From positions 2,601,444 through 2,665,443 of the forward strand of contig NZ_FWWY01000001.1 in assembly GCF_900176145.1 (NCBI RefSeq): a stretch of DNA of 64,000 nt, in the 5' to 3' direction. The position numbers and the translations under genes are program-made. The notes beneath the pieces are model-generated. The model made no database searches. It was given only the letters and a program-made list of their open reading frames with translations, and was not told where the DNA came from. This DNA comes from Sulfobacillus thermosulfidooxidans DSM 9293 (GTDB lineage: Bacteria > Bacillota > Sulfobacillia > Sulfobacillales > Sulfobacillaceae). This document shows positions 63,577 through 64,000 of the stretch, piece by piece (position 1 is the stretch's first letter; every line of letters begins with the position of its first letter).

Positions 63577-64000
63577 ATGGTGCCATTACGAAAACAGCTG
63601 GTGACAAAGTACGCCGTTATCCTGGTCCTGCCTCTGTTTGTCGCAGCGCTCTATGCCGATTTGATTTGGAGCCCAGATGACCGAGTGCTTGGAGCGAGCC
63701 AGCGAATTTTCTATTTCCATATGGGTGCGGCGGTGGTAGCGGCGCTAGCTTTTACCCTCACCTTTGGCGCCAGTCTCGGATATCTCTTGATTAAAGATCT
63801 TCGTTGGGATCATATGGCGGCGGCTTCCGCCGAAATCGGAACCGTTTTCACGGCCATGGTTTTGTTCAGCGGTATTTTGTGGGGAAAAGCGGCCTGGGGC
63901 GTATGGTGGACATGGGATCCTAGACTCACTTCGACCCTTATCCTCTGGGTGCTGTTTGCGGGCTATTTATTGTTGCGGGAATGGTCAGAGGATCTGGGTA
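63577..64000 (+). CDS. ccmC: Heme export protein CcmC, C-terminus off window
   Basis: The first 141 residues of CcmC, with the WWD motif (WGVWWTWDPRLTS at about 108-120) and outer-loop histidines (FYFHMG). GGGAGG precedes the ATG, one base after ccmB's stop. It continues past the right edge. It attaches heme to CcmE. Confidence 0.9.
   Translation, partial: MVPLRKQLVTKYAVILVLPLFVAALYADLIWSPDDRVLGASQRIFYFHMGAAVVAALAFTLTFGASLGYLLIKDLRWDHMAAASAEIGTVFTAMVLFSGILWGKAAWGVWWTWDPRLTSTLILWVLFAGYLLLREWSEDLG

Noticed and set aside
1-64000. CRISPR arrays or prophage
   Set aside because: No regularly spaced repeats and no phage structural, integrase or lysis genes were seen.

Overview
The window looks like chromosome of an acidophilic, endospore-forming Firmicute, most like Sulfobacillus. 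This is inferred from gene content (a gerA-gerC-gerB germination operon, a Spo0E-type phosphatase, Bacillus-like ribosome binding sites, a siroheme/sulfite reductase pair and a System I cytochrome c maturation cluster) and from moderate base composition; no search was run. There is no prophage, rRNA operon or CRISPR array. Genes lie on both strands in short operons separated by unusually long non-coding gaps, several of which hold decayed transposons or dead genes.

Region 1 to 18 kb is mostly housekeeping and stress functions: a 2H phosphoesterase cut by the left edge, sirC and a siroheme sulfite/nitrite reductase, an MMPL exporter, Nudix, HAD and histidine phosphatases, a DUF6671 protein, a LysR regulator, a cupin protein, a CGNR zinc-finger regulator next to an APC permease, a class II Fic protein, two small unknown proteins and an ArsR-DUF2087 regulator. 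Region 18 to 35 kb holds a TPR-GNAT fusion, a ClpP paralogue next to an M1 aminopeptidase, an S41-like protein, several acetyltransferases, a GAF-PucR regulator destroyed by a frameshift and by an IS200/IS605 element carrying tnpA and tnpB, a lipoprotein, LapA, DoxX/HxlR, and an ornithine cyclodeaminase-like/FAD oxidoreductase pair.

Region 35.5 to 40 kb is the accessory zone. Two decayed IS3-family copies flank an AT-richer gene for a nuclease with an EVE-like N-terminus and an HNH domain, a candidate modification-dependent restriction enzyme. It also holds an orphan IS605-type right end, a FlaR-like kinase and a dead MFS gene.

Region 40 to 57 kb holds msrB, the ger operon, a hydrolase, two exported proteins, a Spo0E-like protein, an AAA ATPase gene with an in-frame TGA, two coupled acetyltransferases, an ABC exporter, a second 2H phosphoesterase, and two PepSY proteins just upstream of a response regulator/kinase pair. 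Region 57 to 64 kb has two tRNA-Leu genes (GAG and CAG) on opposite strands around a membrane-anchored protein. It is followed by a cytochrome c maturation operon (ccmE-ccmF-two unknown membrane proteins-ccmA-ccmB-ccmC) that runs off the right edge. CcmE is the Cys-type (CxxxY) variant, and the two unknown proteins occupy the place where CcmG/CcmH/CcmI functions are expected.
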